Shown here: in pieces, positions 29,158-38,857 of the stretch
Layout: every line of letters starts with the position of its first letter
How positions within the stretch are numbered: position 1 is the stretch's first letter
Origin: Formosimonas limnophila
GTDB lineage: Bacteria; Pseudomonadota; Gammaproteobacteria; Burkholderiales; Burkholderiaceae
Reading direction: 5' to 3'
Assembly (NCBI RefSeq): GCF_014652675.1
Contig: NZ_BMZG01000006.1
Coordinates: 125,908-189,907 of the forward strand
Length of the DNA stretch: 64,000 nt
Notes under the pieces: model-generated
Database searches by the model: none
Told to the model about the DNA's origin: nothing
The model's input: the letters and a program-made list of their open reading frames with translations, nothing else
Position numbers and translations under genes: made by a program

Positions 29158-30071
29158 TGGATCATTTACCTAAAATTCTCATCACGGGCGTCAATGGTCA
29201 AGTGGGCTTTGAGTTGCAACGTTCTCTTGCACCGCTTGGTCAGCTGATACCTGTATCGCGCTCACAGCTTGATTTGGCCGATGTATCAGCTGTCACCGCT
29301 TTACTGGATAAACTCCAACCTGACGTGATTGTCAATCCTGCCGCGTATACCGCTGTGGACAAGGCTGAATCTGATCAAGCGACTGCCCATGCTGTTAATG
29401 TTGCTGCGCCTGCGGCGATGGCACAATGGGTGAAAGATAATAATGCTTTGATCGTGCATTATTCAACGGACTATGTGTTTGACGGCGAAAAGACGCAAGC
29501 CTATATTGAAGAGGATGGAGTCAATCCGCAGTCCGTGTATGGTGCGACCAAGCAGCAAGGTGAAGCCGCTATCACAGACATCACCAATCGCCACATCATC
29601 CTACGGACCAGCTGGGTATTTGGTGCTTATGGTCATAATTTCCTCAAAACCATGCTACGTCTCGCTGCTGAGCGTGAAGCGTTGTCTATCGTCAATGACC
29701 AAATCGGCGCTCCAACCAGTGCCGCCCTCATCGCCGACGTTACAGCACATATTGTTCGTGATTATCTCGCCTTTGGTGAAGAGTTTATTGATGAGTGCAC
29801 AGGCATTTTTCACCTTGCGACAGATGGTGAAACCAGTTGGCATGGTTACGCACAATATGTCATCACACTAGCAGAGCAGGCAGGCATGAAGCTTAAGATT
29901 AGGGCAACAGATGTTAAAGGCATTCCTTCATCGGACTATCCCACCCCTGCGAAACGCCCTGCTAACTCACGACTCAATACGGAAAAGCTCAAAACTGTAT
30001 TTGATTTACAGTTACCAAAATGGCAAGATGGGGTTAGCCATGCTTTTGCCATGATTCACAACCAAAAATAG
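29157..30071 (+). CDS. rfbD: dTDP-4-dehydrorhamnose reductase
   Basis: The last step of dTDP-L-rhamnose synthesis, an extended SDR protein of 304 residues using NAD(P)H. GVNGQVGFELQR is the cofactor loop near residue 11, with STDYVFDG and YGATKQQGE as the active-site motifs. ATG 29157 overlaps the rfbB stop by one base. It is followed by a 124-bp gap without a clear terminator. Confidence 0.96.
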   Translation: MDHLPKILITGVNGQVGFELQRSLAPLGQLIPVSRSQLDLADVSAVTALLDKLQPDVIVNPAAYTAVDKAESDQATAHAVNVAAPAAMAQWVKDNNALIVHYSTDYVFDGEKTQAYIEEDGVNPQSVYGATKQQGEAAITDITNRHIILRTSWVFGAYGHNFLKTMLRLAAEREALSIVNDQIGAPTSAALIADVTAHIVRDYLAFGEEFIDECTGIFHLATDGETSWHGYAQYVITLAEQAGMKLKIRATDVKGIPSSDYPTPAKRPANSRLNTEKLKTVFDLQLPKWQDGVSHAFAMIHNQK

Positions 30072-30195
30072 CCCGCTTGGATGAGTCATCAAAAGGCGAG
30101 GAAAAATCAAGCCAAGCCCAAAACGTCTTGTTGAGCATATTTGCTTAATGCCAATAAGGTAACTAAACTAAACAACATTTAAAATGGAGCATACC

Positions 30196-31068
30196 ATGAT
30201 ACGCAAAGGCATTATTCTCGCAGGTGGTTCAGGCACACGACTTTATCCAATTACCTACGCCATGAGTAAACAGCTCTTACCTGTCTATGACAAACCCATG
30301 ATTTATTACCCAATTAGCGTCCTTATGCTTGCGGGGATAAAAGACATTCTTATTATTAGTACACCTCAGGATATTGGGCGTTTTGAGGAGCTACTCAAAG
30401 ATGGCGCACAATGGGGGTTAAATATTCAGTACAAGGTTCAACCCTCTCCTGATGGCCTTGCTCAAGCATTTATCCTCGGTGAAGAATTCCTCGCCGGATC
30501 ACCTGCTGCACTTGTACTCGGTGACAACATATTCTATGGTCACGACCTACACGAAATGCTTCAGGAAGCCAATGCCCAAACCACTGGTGCCACGGTATTC
30601 TCCTACCACGTCAGTGACCCAGAGCGTTACGGTGTTGTTGAATTCGATGCGAACAAAAACGCCATCTCTATCGAAGAAAAACCCAAGCTTCCTAAATCGA
30701 ATTATGCTGTCACAGGTCTCTATTTCTACGATGAACACGTTGTTGAATATGCTAAAACGATCAAGCCATCTCCACGTGGTGAGTTAGAAATTACAGACCT
30801 AAACAATATTTATTTACAGAAAGGTTTGCTAAAAGTCCAGGCGATGGATCGAGGGTTTGCTTGGCTAGACACAGGAACTCATGAGTCACTGCACGACGCT
30901 GGTTCATTTGTTGCCTCTATCCAAAAACGTCAAGGGTTGCAAGTGGCTTGCGTTGAGGAAATTGCATATCGCATGGGCTATATTCACTCAGAGCAGCTTG
31001 CTAAACTGGCTGAACCCTTGCTTAAAAGCGATTATGGACAGTATTTGCTTAAAGTAGCGAAAGGCTAA
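30196..31068 (+). CDS. rfbA: Glucose-1-phosphate thymidylyltransferase
   Basis: The first step of the rhamnose pathway, making dTDP-glucose from glucose-1-P and dTTP. It has 290 residues, the nucleotidyltransferase signature [13 protein letters not shown] near residue 8, and [14 protein letters not shown] for metal binding. ATG 30196 is chosen because GGAG lies five bases upstream and [11 protein letters not shown] is the usual start; ATG 30184 is an alternative that adds four residues. Confidence 0.96.
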   Translation: MIRKGIILAGGSGTRLYPITYAMSKQLLPVYDKPMIYYPISVLMLAGIKDILIISTPQDIGRFEELLKDGAQWGLNIQYKVQPSPDGLAQAFILGEEFLAGSPAALVLGDNIFYGHDLHEMLQEANAQTTGATVFSYHVSDPERYGVVEFDANKNAISIEEKPKLPKSNYAVTGLYFYDEHVVEYAKTIKPSPRGELEITDLNNIYLQKGLLKVQAMDRGFAWLDTGTHESLHDAGSFVASIQKRQGLQVACVEEIAYRMGYIHSEQLAKLAEPLLKSDYGQYLLKVAKG

Positions 31069-31070
31069 TC

Positions 31071-31625
31071 ATGAATATCATCAAAACAAACATTCCTGAT
31101 GTCCTGATTATAGAACCCAAAGTTTTTGGCGATGAGCGTGGTTTTTTCATGGAAAGCTTTAACCAAAAAGTATTTAACGAAATTGTTGGGCGTGAGGTAG
31201 TCTTTGTTCAGGATAACCAGTCGCGTTCAACCAAAGGCGTCTTACGTGGTTTACATTATCAGCTACCTCCAATGGCGCAAGGGAAGCTGGTGCGCGTCAC
31301 TCAAGGAGAGGTTTTTGATGTGGCTGTTGATTTACGCAAGGATTCCCCCAGTTTTGGTAAATGGTCTGGTGTTGTATTAAGTGGCGAGAATAAACGTCAG
31401 TTTTGGATACCTGAAGGCTTTGCACATGGCTTTTATGTACTCAGTGAAACGGCAGATTTTTTGTACAAGGCGACTAATTATTATTCGCCAGAAAATGATA
31501 GGGCTTTACTTTGGAGCGATCAGGAGATTAATGTAAATTGGCCACTAGTTGGACAACCAATAGTTTCAGAGAAAGATCAAAAAGCTAAGCATTTAGCGGC
31601 AGCAGAGCTATTTTACGCTTCATGA
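31071..31625 (+). CDS. rfbC: dTDP-4-dehydrorhamnose 3,5-epimerase
   Basis: The third pathway step, a cupin-fold epimerase of 184 residues. GVLRGLHYQ holds the catalytic His, and FLYKATNYYSPENDRALLW and FWIPEGFAHGF are family motifs. It follows rfbA by two bases, completing dTDP-L-rhamnose synthesis. Confidence 0.96.
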   Translation: MNIIKTNIPDVLIIEPKVFGDERGFFMESFNQKVFNEIVGREVVFVQDNQSRSTKGVLRGLHYQLPPMAQGKLVRVTQGEVFDVAVDLRKDSPSFGKWSGVVLSGENKRQFWIPEGFAHGFYVLSETADFLYKATNYYSPENDRALLWSDQEINVNWPLVGQPIVSEKDQKAKHLAAAELFYAS

Positions 31626-31673
31626 GTGTACCGCGTATAAGGTAGATTGAATTAATAAGAATAGGAGTTACAC

Positions 31674-33098
31674 ATGCTGAAAAAAATTACGCGAGTTGCG
31701 AACCTTGCCTTTTTCGAATTTTTTGGTCAAGAGAACTGTCGAAATGCACTTAGTGCATACAGAGAAAGTCGTGGATTTTCATCTTTAAATGGAAAAAAAC
31801 AGAAATTAGTTTATTCTTTACTGAAGGCGGGTAACGTCTTTGGGGTAACAGATCGGGTTCTCAACTTGAGACACAAAGAATTATCAAATATCCAAGGTTT
31901 GCAGGTGTACGATAAACACGTTTTGAATTTGATGACTAATCGAATTTTAGATATGCCGGAAGTAGTTGTTGATGTTAACGCTCCGATTAGAGTAAATGTT
32001 TTGGTACCTGGGTTTGCGATCGAAAGCATTTCTGCTGGATTCTTTGGCGTTTTTAACGTTGCAAAATTTGCAGCAAAATGTGGGTTCAAAGTGCGCTTGG
32101 TGCTTTTTGATAATTTTTATTATGATGAACAGGTCTTCAAAAAGAGCTTGAATAACTTTCCTTCTTTTTCAACACTATTTGAAGAGGTTGAGGTTGAATA
32201 TATTGGTGCAAGAAATGAGCCTTTGGTCGTTTCTCCGTTTGACGGTGTTATTGCTACAGTTTGGTATAGTGCTTATTTTGCTGAAAAAATTCAGAAGTTA
32301 GTTAATCCTAAACCATTTTTATATCTAATCCAAGATTATGAGACTGCGTTTTATCCGTTTTCGTCCTTGAATGCTTTTTCAGATCAGACTTATAAAATGA
32401 ATTTTAATGCGTTGGTTTCAACTGAGCCCCTTTTGCATTACATGCTCCAATTCAAAGGTTTTAGTGAGGGTAGAAAATTTGTTAGTTTTAACAACGCGTG
32501 TTCATCCATTTTGCCTGATTGGGAGTCTTTCAAAAAGGCTAAAGAAACAAATAAAAAGCGTTTTGTGTTTTATAGCCGACCTGCGGTAAATCGCAACATG
32601 TTTGAGCTCGCTGCCTTGTCAATTATTCATGCTTTTGAAGAGGGAGTTTTTGGTGATGGTTCCGAGTGGGAATTTTTCGGAATGGGCTTGGGAGATGTTG
32701 AGATAAAACTTAATTCTAATATCTCCATTACTCAATTACCGCGCATGAGCTTAAAAGAGTACGAGGAAAACATGTACACTTTTGATCTGTGTTTGTCGCT
32801 TATGGCATCACCTCATCCTAGCATTGTGCCATTTGATTTATCGAGTGCAGGTGCTTTGGTTGTGACTAACGCTTTTGAGACTAAAAATAGTGGTTATTTT
32901 AAAGAGATCTCGGACAATATATACGTTGCTCAACCAACAGTAAATGATATTGTTAACTCGCTGAGAGTTGCTGCAGAAAATGTCGACAAAATAGAAGAGC
33001 GTTATGAGCGAGCTCAAAAAGTAAAGTACCCAAATAATTGGGGTGATGTTTGGAAACCCGAACATGAGCAGTTATTGTATGAAACTTTTCGTGGCTAG
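31674..33098 (+). CDS. WsaF-type (rhamnosyl) glycosyltransferase
   Basis: A cytoplasmic glycosyltransferase of 474 residues resembling the WsaF family of S-layer and rhamnan assembly. It has two Rossmann-like halves. The N-terminal half has VNVLVPGFAIESISAGFFGV near residue 108 and YLIQDYE near 224. The C-terminal half has FYSRPAVNRNMFELA near 298, the donor-site stretch SLMASPHPSIVPFDLSSAG near 381, and a C-terminal helix. WsaF enzymes use dTDP-L-rhamnose, which fits the neighbouring rfb genes. Base composition is AT-richer than the flanking housekeeping genes, suggesting transfer. Linkage is not predictable. Confidence 0.82.
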   Translation: MLKKITRVANLAFFEFFGQENCRNALSAYRESRGFSSLNGKKQKLVYSLLKAGNVFGVTDRVLNLRHKELSNIQGLQVYDKHVLNLMTNRILDMPEVVVDVNAPIRVNVLVPGFAIESISAGFFGVFNVAKFAAKCGFKVRLVLFDNFYYDEQVFKKSLNNFPSFSTLFEEVEVEYIGARNEPLVVSPFDGVIATVWYSAYFAEKIQKLVNPKPFLYLIQDYETAFYPFSSLNAFSDQTYKMNFNALVSTEPLLHYMLQFKGFSEGRKFVSFNNACSSILPDWESFKKAKETNKKRFVFYSRPAVNRNMFELAALSIIHAFEEGVFGDGSEWEFFGMGLGDVEIKLNSNISITQLPRMSLKEYEENMYTFDLCLSLMASPHPSIVPFDLSSAGALVVTNAFETKNSGYFKEISDNIYVAQPTVNDIVNSLRVAAENVDKIEERYERAQKVKYPNNWGDVWKPEHEQLLYETFRG

Positions 33099-33107
33099 GG
33101 CGATACC

Positions 33108-33905
33108 GTGATAGAAGAATTCGAGCGTCGATTCAGAGCTGTGGGTGGCCAAATTGGCTGTGATAAAGTCTTAGCGCACTCATATGAGTATGGTTATGCG
33201 CGTCACTTGGCGGATCTTCAAGGCCGGTCAATAAAGATTTTGGAAATTGGTGTTGGTGGAGAAAACTATGCAGACGGTGGGCAGTCTTTATTTCTTTGGA
33301 AAAACCTTTTTCCAAAAGCGGAAATATTTGGAATTGACATCTATGATAAAAGCCAGCTCAACTGCGATCGTGTAAGTACGTACATTGTTGATCAATCAGA
33401 TGTTGATAGCTTGACGGCCTTTGCCCAGAGGTACGGTCCTTTTGACGTCATTATCGATGACGGAAGTCATCATCGTAAGGATGTGCTGACCAGTTTCTTT
33501 GCTCTTATGCCGTATCTCGTTAATAAAGGTCGATATGTGATTGAAGATATTTCGACTTCATATTGGCCATCATATGGTGGATCAAGTATTGCTAACGGGT
33601 TTATGGATACACCAATAGATTGGGTGAAGAGATCTGTAGACATTGTGCACAAACATGATATTCTGTTTGTCCAAGATCACCTTCCTAAATGGGATCTTTT
33701 ATCTGTTGCTGTTTATAGTGGTTTAGCATTTTTTGAGAAAGGAGCTGCAAGGATCTTAAAAAATGTGCCAGAGTCGAGTGGATTCTATGATAATCAAAGA
33801 GAAACAGACAGAGCCCGTTACGAAGCTTATGGTGATTTTTTCAAGGGTTTTTCTATAGATCCTTTAAAAGCGGTTAATTCTATATTAAATCCCTTGAATG
33901 GCTGA
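33108..33905 (+). CDS. Macrocin-type O-methyltransferase (class I SAM-dependent)
   Basis: A 265-residue methyltransferase with GTG start. The SAM-binding motif is ILEIGVGG near residue 45. FGIDIYDKS and DVIIDDGSHHRKDV (metal/active-site region) and YVIEDISTSYWPSYGG follow, the pattern of TylF/MycE-like sugar O-methyltransferases. It probably methylates a hydroxyl of a deoxysugar. In ABC-exported glycans methylation can cap the chain, so a role as terminator of a rhamnan chain is plausible but inferred. Confidence 0.85.
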   Translation: MIEEFERRFRAVGGQIGCDKVLAHSYEYGYARHLADLQGRSIKILEIGVGGENYADGGQSLFLWKNLFPKAEIFGIDIYDKSQLNCDRVSTYIVDQSDVDSLTAFAQRYGPFDVIIDDGSHHRKDVLTSFFALMPYLVNKGRYVIEDISTSYWPSYGGSSIANGFMDTPIDWVKRSVDIVHKHDILFVQDHLPKWDLLSVAVYSGLAFFEKGAARILKNVPESSGFYDNQRETDRARYEAYGDFFKGFSIDPLKAVNSILNPLNG

Positions 33906-34149
33906 GGAAAATGACTTTTCTAAAATTAGCTTGTTTCAGCAGTTAAGTATCGAACTGGCAATAGGCTTTTTTGATGTTAGAATTCGGTTCAAGCTTATCT
34001 AAGATACTTACCCGAATTATCTTTGAATGTCGAGTTGCACTTACTTTGGTGGTTGCTTGGAGGTTTGCCAGCTTTGGACTATAGCTAACTAACGCAACTA
34101 AAATTTACAGAAACAGGTGAAATGCTTCACTTTTTAACAAGGTGGTTTT
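33906..34149 (+). promoter_or_regulatory. AT-rich gap before the RTX protease gene
   Basis: 244 bp with no gene. A 5-bp stem hairpin GTGAA-ATGC-TTCAC followed by TTTTT lies at about 34119-34137, just before the protease ribosome-binding site (AAGG). It is too weak to call a terminator. No clear promoter hexamers were found. Confidence 0.3.
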
Positions 34150-36072
34150 ATGGGATATGTTTATAGAGGCGGAAATAATGGTGTTCTAGGTAATCGCGCA
34201 GATGTGTACTCCTTTACTGGCGATCAACCGACGTTGGGTTTGCCATCAAATGTTGACTATTTACTGTCAGGTACTAAATGGGGGAGTGCTTTAAGTTCAG
34301 GGCTGAATTTAACCTATAGTTTTTCTACCATTTCTTCTACCTATCCTTGGCACAGAGATAGCGTGACAGCACTCTCGACTAGCCAAAGAACCGCTGTTGC
34401 TGATTCTTTAGAGAACATTGCCAATGTAACCAATTTAACTTTTACGCAGGTTATCGATACTAGCAGTGCAGTTACTCGAACTGGAGCTGCCGGCGACTTA
34501 AGGTTTGCAAATATATCATCGACAGTCATTGACACAGCTGCAGCTTTTTTTCCTAATACAGACCCAGATAGCTCTTCAGGCGATGTATTTTTTGGGGGCG
34601 CTGGACGCTCACCAGAATCAAGTACTTATGATCGGGCTACTATACTACACGAAATAGGTCACGCATTGGGATTAAGACATCCCCATGACTCAAATCAATC
34701 TGGATCAGTTATTGATCAACTTAAATATACGGTGATGAGCTATCGTGCATACCAAGGGCAGTCAACAAGTGGTGGCTATGGTATTGAAGTTTTCCCCACA
34801 ACTTTAATGCTCAACGATATTGCTGCACTACAGCGGTTGTATGGCGTTAATACAACATATCAAACGGGAAATAATACTTATACTTTTGGCGCGCAGGAGA
34901 ATGTTTACCAAACAATATACGATGCGGGCGGACAAGATAATATAGATGCATCTAACCAAATTCAGTCCGTTAAAATCAACCTAAATTCGGGTGAGTGGTC
35001 TGAAATCGGTGCATCTTTTTGGAATGGTCAACAAAATGTTCGCGATTGTTTAACGATTGCTTATGGTTGTGTGATTGAGAACGCGACTGGATCTTCAAAT
35101 AACGATATCTTGATAGGTAATAGTGTTGCTAATCAACTGGTTGCAGGTTCTGGGGCAGATACTTTATATGGTGGACTAGGTCATGATGCGATGTATGGTC
35201 AAGACGGCAATGATGTTCTCTATGGTGAGGATGGTAATGATACGCTTGGTGGTGGCGTAGGCGACGATAATCTGCAAGGTGGTAATGACGCTGACAGGCT
35301 TTATGGTGAGGATGGTAATGACTCCCTATATGGACAAGCGGGTGATGACTTCCTCGCTGGTCTTAACGGTAATGACTATTTGAGTGGCGAGTTTGGTAAT
35401 GATCGCTTGGAAGGCGGTTATGGTAATGACACTCTGTTTGGTTCAATAGGTGCAGACACATTATATGGTGAGTTCGGTAAAGATGTGTTGTATGGCGAAG
35501 CTGATAATGACTATATTGATGCAGGATTTGATGATGATGCTGTTTATGGCGGCAGCGGCACTGAAATCATGTATGGTAATGAGGGAAATGATTTGATGTT
35601 TGGTGAATTTGACCCCGACCATATGGATGGTGGTGTTGGTAATGATACGTTGTACGGTGGAATTGGCAATGATGGGTTATTTGGTGAGTCTGGAAATGAT
35701 GTTTTGGTCGGTGGCTGGGATAATGATGTACTCAGTGGTGGTCAAGGCTCCGATATTTTTGTATTTGATTCGGGATTTAGTGTCACAAATAACCTTGATC
35801 GTATTCTTGACTTTACTATTGGAGAGGATAAGATCGCGCTTGACGATGCCATATTCACAGCATTGTTTGGTCAAACGAGCCTGATGGTTGGACAGTTTAA
35901 TTTTGGTGCGAACTTCACTTCAGGTAGAGATGCGGATGATCGGGTCATTTATGACACAAGCTCTGGTGGCTTGTATTACGATGCTGATGGCTCTGGGGCT
36001 GGTGCGGCACAGTTATTTGCTCAGTTAAGTGCTAGCTTGGTCTTTGATAATAGCCATTTCCAGATTATTTAG
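34150..36072 (+). CDS. RTX (serralysin-like) zinc metalloprotease, type I secretion substrate
   Basis: A 640-residue secreted protein with no Sec signal. The N-terminal peptidase M10 domain has the metzincin site [12 protein letters not shown] (167-178; His167, Glu168, His171, His177) and the Met-turn TVMSYR (194-199). From about residue 317 to 535 there is a long series of RTX calcium-binding nonapeptides of the type GGxGxDxLY. The C-terminus is a hydrophobic/acidic tail ([14 protein letters not shown]) typical of type I signals. No TolC, HlyB or HlyD gene is in the window. It sits between methyltransferase and glycosyltransferase genes of the glycan locus. Confidence 0.92.
   Translation: MGYVYRGGNNGVLGNRADVYSFTGDQPTLGLPSNVDYLLSGTKWGSALSSGLNLTYSFSTISSTYPWHRDSVTALSTSQRTAVADSLENIANVTNLTFTQVIDTSSAVTRTGAAGDLRFANISSTVIDTAAAFFPNTDPDSSSGDVFFGGAGRSPESSTYDRATILHEIGHALGLRHPHDSNQSGSVIDQLKYTVMSYRAYQGQSTSGGYGIEVFPTTLMLNDIAALQRLYGVNTTYQTGNNTYTFGAQENVYQTIYDAGGQDNIDASNQIQSVKINLNSGEWSEIGASFWNGQQNVRDCLTIAYGCVIENATGSSNNDILIGNSVANQLVAGSGADTLYGGLGHDAMYGQDGNDVLYGEDGNDTLGGGVGDDNLQGGNDADRLYGEDGNDSLYGQAGDDFLAGLNGNDYLSGEFGNDRLEGGYGNDTLFGSIGADTLYGEFGKDVLYGEADNDYIDAGFDDDAVYGGSGTEIMYGNEGNDLMFGEFDPDHMDGGVGNDTLYGGIGNDGLFGESGNDVLVGGWDNDVLSGGQGSDIFVFDSGFSVTNNLDRILDFTIGEDKIALDDAIFTALFGQTSLMVGQFNFGANFTSGRDADDRVIYDTSSGGLYYDADGSGAGAAQLFAQLSASLVFDNSHFQII
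35098..35757 (+). repeat. RTX nonapeptide-encoding repeats
   Basis: A degenerate tandem repeat of about 27 bp coding for GG-x-G-(N/D)-D-x-L-x units, with recurring GGTAATGAT and TATGGTGA blocks. Calcium binding folds these into a beta-roll after secretion. Some units are imperfect (for example [11 protein letters not shown]), so the copies are old and diverged. Confidence 0.85.
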
Positions 36073-36082
36073 TTATATTAGT

Positions 36083-36120
36083 AAAGGGCCCCTCAGTTCA
36101 TACTTTGGGGCCTTGTTCAT
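36083..36120 (+). terminator. Probable terminator after the protease gene
   Basis: Stem AAGG(G)CCCC / GGGGCCTT with one bulge and a 14-base loop, followed by GTTCATTATTTTG. The T-tract is loose. Confidence 0.6.
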
Positions 36121-36206
36121 TATTTTGTTCTTCTACTTGTTGCGAACGATTTGATTAATGAGCTTTATGTCGCTGGTTTAGTTCTGATTAATAAGGGTTA
36201 TAAGTC

Positions 36207-37094
36207 GTGCAAAAAGTTATTGCGCTGGTTGTTACCTATGAGCCGGATTGGTTTTCATTGACGGAGAGCCTCCTATGTTTGTCACATCAAGTTGATGACA
36301 TACTTGTGCTAGATAATGGCTCGAGTTCTGTGAATATCAAGAAGCTACTTCCAGAACTAAGAGTTGCAAATATCCAAATAATTCAGCTCGATGATAATTA
36401 TGGTATCGGCTATGCCCAAAATTTGGGTATTGAGTGGAGTAAAGATAAAGGCGCAACACATTTACTGCTCATGGATCAAGATAGTAGACCTGCTGATAAT
36501 ATGGTGCGAGAGCTATTGGAAACTTTGATAAATTTGCCAAATGCTGCCGCTGTAGGTCCAGTTTATGTTAGTGAGCATCAAAACGAGGCTTCTGTATTTA
36601 CAAGAGTGGAGGGGGTTCGTCGCATTAAAGTGTCGTGTGACGCGGATCATCCGCTGGTACAAACAGATGCATTGATTGCTTCTGGTTGCTTAATTCCTAT
36701 GAGCGTTATTGATGCTGTGGGTAATATGCGCTCCGACTTGTTCATTGATTATGTTGATACGGAGTGGGGCTTGCGTGCACAGACGATGGGCTATGCCAGC
36801 TATGCGGTGTGGTCTGCAAAAATGTCTCATCAGTTGGGATCTCGCGCAATTGAGTTCATGGGACGTAACATGATTGTGCATTCCCCATTGCGTCGTTATT
36901 ATCAATACCGCAATGCGATTCTACTTTACAAAATGAAGCACATCCCTTTCAATTGGAAGTTGATTGATGCGTCGCGATTGTTTCTGCGCGCGGGAGTTTA
37001 TGCATTGCTCAACCAGCCACGTGCCTTAAATGTGAAGATGATGCTCAAAGGTTTGTGGCATGGGATGCTTGGTAAGACAGGGAAAATGCCATGA
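36207..37094 (+). CDS. GT2-family (rhamnosyl)transferase
   Basis: A 295-residue family 2 glycosyltransferase with a GT-A fold. VVTYEPDW near residue 8, VLDNGSSS, LLMDQDSRP (DxD-like metal site) and FIDYVDTEWGLRAQ are typical of RfbF/WbbL-like rhamnosyltransferases. GTG start at 36207, with AAGGG ten bases before. Its stop overlaps the next gene (ATGA). The donor is probably dTDP-L-rhamnose; the acceptor is unknown. Confidence 0.87.
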   Translation: MQKVIALVVTYEPDWFSLTESLLCLSHQVDDILVLDNGSSSVNIKKLLPELRVANIQIIQLDDNYGIGYAQNLGIEWSKDKGATHLLLMDQDSRPADNMVRELLETLINLPNAAAVGPVYVSEHQNEASVFTRVEGVRRIKVSCDADHPLVQTDALIASGCLIPMSVIDAVGNMRSDLFIDYVDTEWGLRAQTMGYASYAVWSAKMSHQLGSRAIEFMGRNMIVHSPLRRYYQYRNAILLYKMKHIPFNWKLIDASRLFLRAGVYALLNQPRALNVKMMLKGLWHGMLGKTGKMP

Positions 37095-38020
37095 GGGTCA
37101 CAGTCATGCTGGCCAGCTACCGAGGCCAAAAATATATCGCTGAGCAAGTTCAATCGATTCTTAAGCAAAAAGACATGGATGTCTGGTTGCTGATTAGCGA
37201 TGATGGTGGGGCGCGGCAATGTGTTGAGTTTCTAAAAGGTAAAATCGCAGCGACATCACATTTTGAGCGAGTTACCGTGGTTGAGGGGCCTGAACGAGGT
37301 GTCAATGCCAACTTCGCTCATTTAATAGCAACGGTTGATGTCAGCCAAATTAGTCTTTATGCCTTTTCGGATCAAGACGATGTGTGGCTTTCAGAAAAGC
37401 TGTCTACAGCAGAGGAAAAACTTCGATTTTACTCCGTCACACAAAGGCCACAACTCTATGCATCACGCACAATGGTGTGTGATGAGGACTTAAACCCTGT
37501 GTTTTTATCGAAAGGTATGCCTCGAGCAGCGAGTTTTCAAAACGCTTTATTGGAGTCCATAGCAGGTGGTAATACAATGGTTTTTGATTCTAAAACACTA
37601 AAGTTACTGAAAAAAGTGAATGTGCCAGTACATCACGATTGGTTGACTTATATGGTGGTGACTGCATGTGGTGGGACAGTGGTGTTTGATGATGAGCCTT
37701 ATGTCTTGTACCGTCAGCATGGTGCTAATGTGATTGGCGCGAATAAGGGTGTTTTTCAGAAATTTTATCGATTAAGAAAATTATTAAATAATGAGTTTCG
37801 TGGTTGGACTGCGGATAATATCGAAGCTTTAAAACCCATTGTTGATGATATGACGGCTGAGAATCGTAGGGTCTATGAAGGATTTTCCCGCTTGCACAAT
37901 ATGCGTGGATGGTATCGCAGCTTTTCTCGATTGTTCTTGTTTCGGAGACTGGGGTTGTACCGTCAGCGCCGTTTAGAGCATTATGGCTTTATGTTGGCTG
38001 CTTTTTTAGGAAAAATTTAA
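37091..38020 (+). CDS. GT2-family glycosyltransferase
   Basis: A second GT-A glycosyltransferase (309 residues) overlapping the first by four bases. MLASYRGQKYIAEQVQSI is the family start, LISDDGG the nucleotide site, and FSDQDDVWLSEK the metal/donor site. DWLTYMVVTACGG near the middle fits the catalytic region. This subgroup includes many rhamnosyltransferases. It runs straight into galU, with no gap. Confidence 0.88.
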   Translation: MRVTVMLASYRGQKYIAEQVQSILKQKDMDVWLLISDDGGARQCVEFLKGKIAATSHFERVTVVEGPERGVNANFAHLIATVDVSQISLYAFSDQDDVWLSEKLSTAEEKLRFYSVTQRPQLYASRTMVCDEDLNPVFLSKGMPRAASFQNALLESIAGGNTMVFDSKTLKLLKKVNVPVHHDWLTYMVVTACGGTVVFDDEPYVLYRQHGANVIGANKGVFQKFYRLRKLLNNEFRGWTADNIEALKPIVDDMTAENRRVYEGFSRLHNMRGWYRSFSRLFLFRRLGLYRQRRLEHYGFMLAAFLGKI

Positions 38021-38851
38021 ATGACCGTGAATAAAGCTGTTTTTCCCGTCGCTGGTATAGGTACTCGGTTTTTGCCTGCAACCAAAGCCATTCCCAAAGA
38101 AATGCTGACGGTGGTTGACCGGCCGATTATTGACTACGCTGTTCGTGAGGCGATTGAGGCGGGCTGTGAAACGTTGATTTTTGTGACGGGACGAAATAAA
38201 AACGCAATTGCGGATTACTTTGATAAAAATCCGGAGCTGGAAAAAGATTTAGAGGCGAAGCAAAAACTCGAAGCTTTAGAGATTGTGCGAAATATCATCC
38301 CATCTCATGTGAAGTGTGTTTATGTTCGCCAGTCTGAGCCGATGGGTTTGGGACACGCGGTGCATTGCGCTGCGCCTCTGATTGATGCGGATGAGTATTT
38401 TGCGGTGATGTTGCCGGATGATTTGATTGATGGATACCCGTATGGTGCGTTAAAGCAGATGCTGCAGGTACACGAGCGTGAGGGAGCGAGCGTTTTGGCA
38501 TTAGAGCGTGTGCGTTGGGATGAAGTCGAGAAGTACGGTGTGATTGCACCGAAGTTTGATATGCATGTGCCGATGGAGGTTACGGGGATTGTCGAGAAAC
38601 CTAAACGTGAGGATGCACCGAGTAACTGGACGGTGGTGGGGCGTTATGTTTTGCACGGTTCGATTATGGGCATTCTTGAAAATACGCCGCGCGGGGCGAA
38701 TGACGAATGGCAATTGACGGATGGGATTGCCGAGTTGCTCAAGCAGCAGAGTGTGCTCGGTGTGCCTTTTTCGGGCAAACGATTTGATTGCGGTAATAAG
38801 GTCGGCTTTCTTGAAGCGAACTTGCATTTTGGGCTGCGCTTTTTGCGCTGA
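38021..38851 (+). CDS. galU: UTP--glucose-1-phosphate uridylyltransferase
   Basis: GalU makes UDP-glucose for surface glycans. The 276-residue protein begins with the signature AVFPVAGIGTRFLPATKAIP. GIVEKPKRE and the C-terminal GKRFDCGNKVGFLEA are diagnostic of bacterial GalU. It starts the base after the glycosyltransferase stop and is followed by a galE frame 6 bp later. Confidence 0.96.
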   Translation: MTVNKAVFPVAGIGTRFLPATKAIPKEMLTVVDRPIIDYAVREAIEAGCETLIFVTGRNKNAIADYFDKNPELEKDLEAKQKLEALEIVRNIIPSHVKCVYVRQSEPMGLGHAVHCAAPLIDADEYFAVMLPDDLIDGYPYGALKQMLQVHEREGASVLALERVRWDEVEKYGVIAPKFDMHVPMEVTGIVEKPKREDAPSNWTVVGRYVLHGSIMGILENTPRGANDEWQLTDGIAELLKQQSVLGVPFSGKRFDCGNKVGFLEANLHFGLRFLR

Positions 38852-38857
38852 ATTGTC

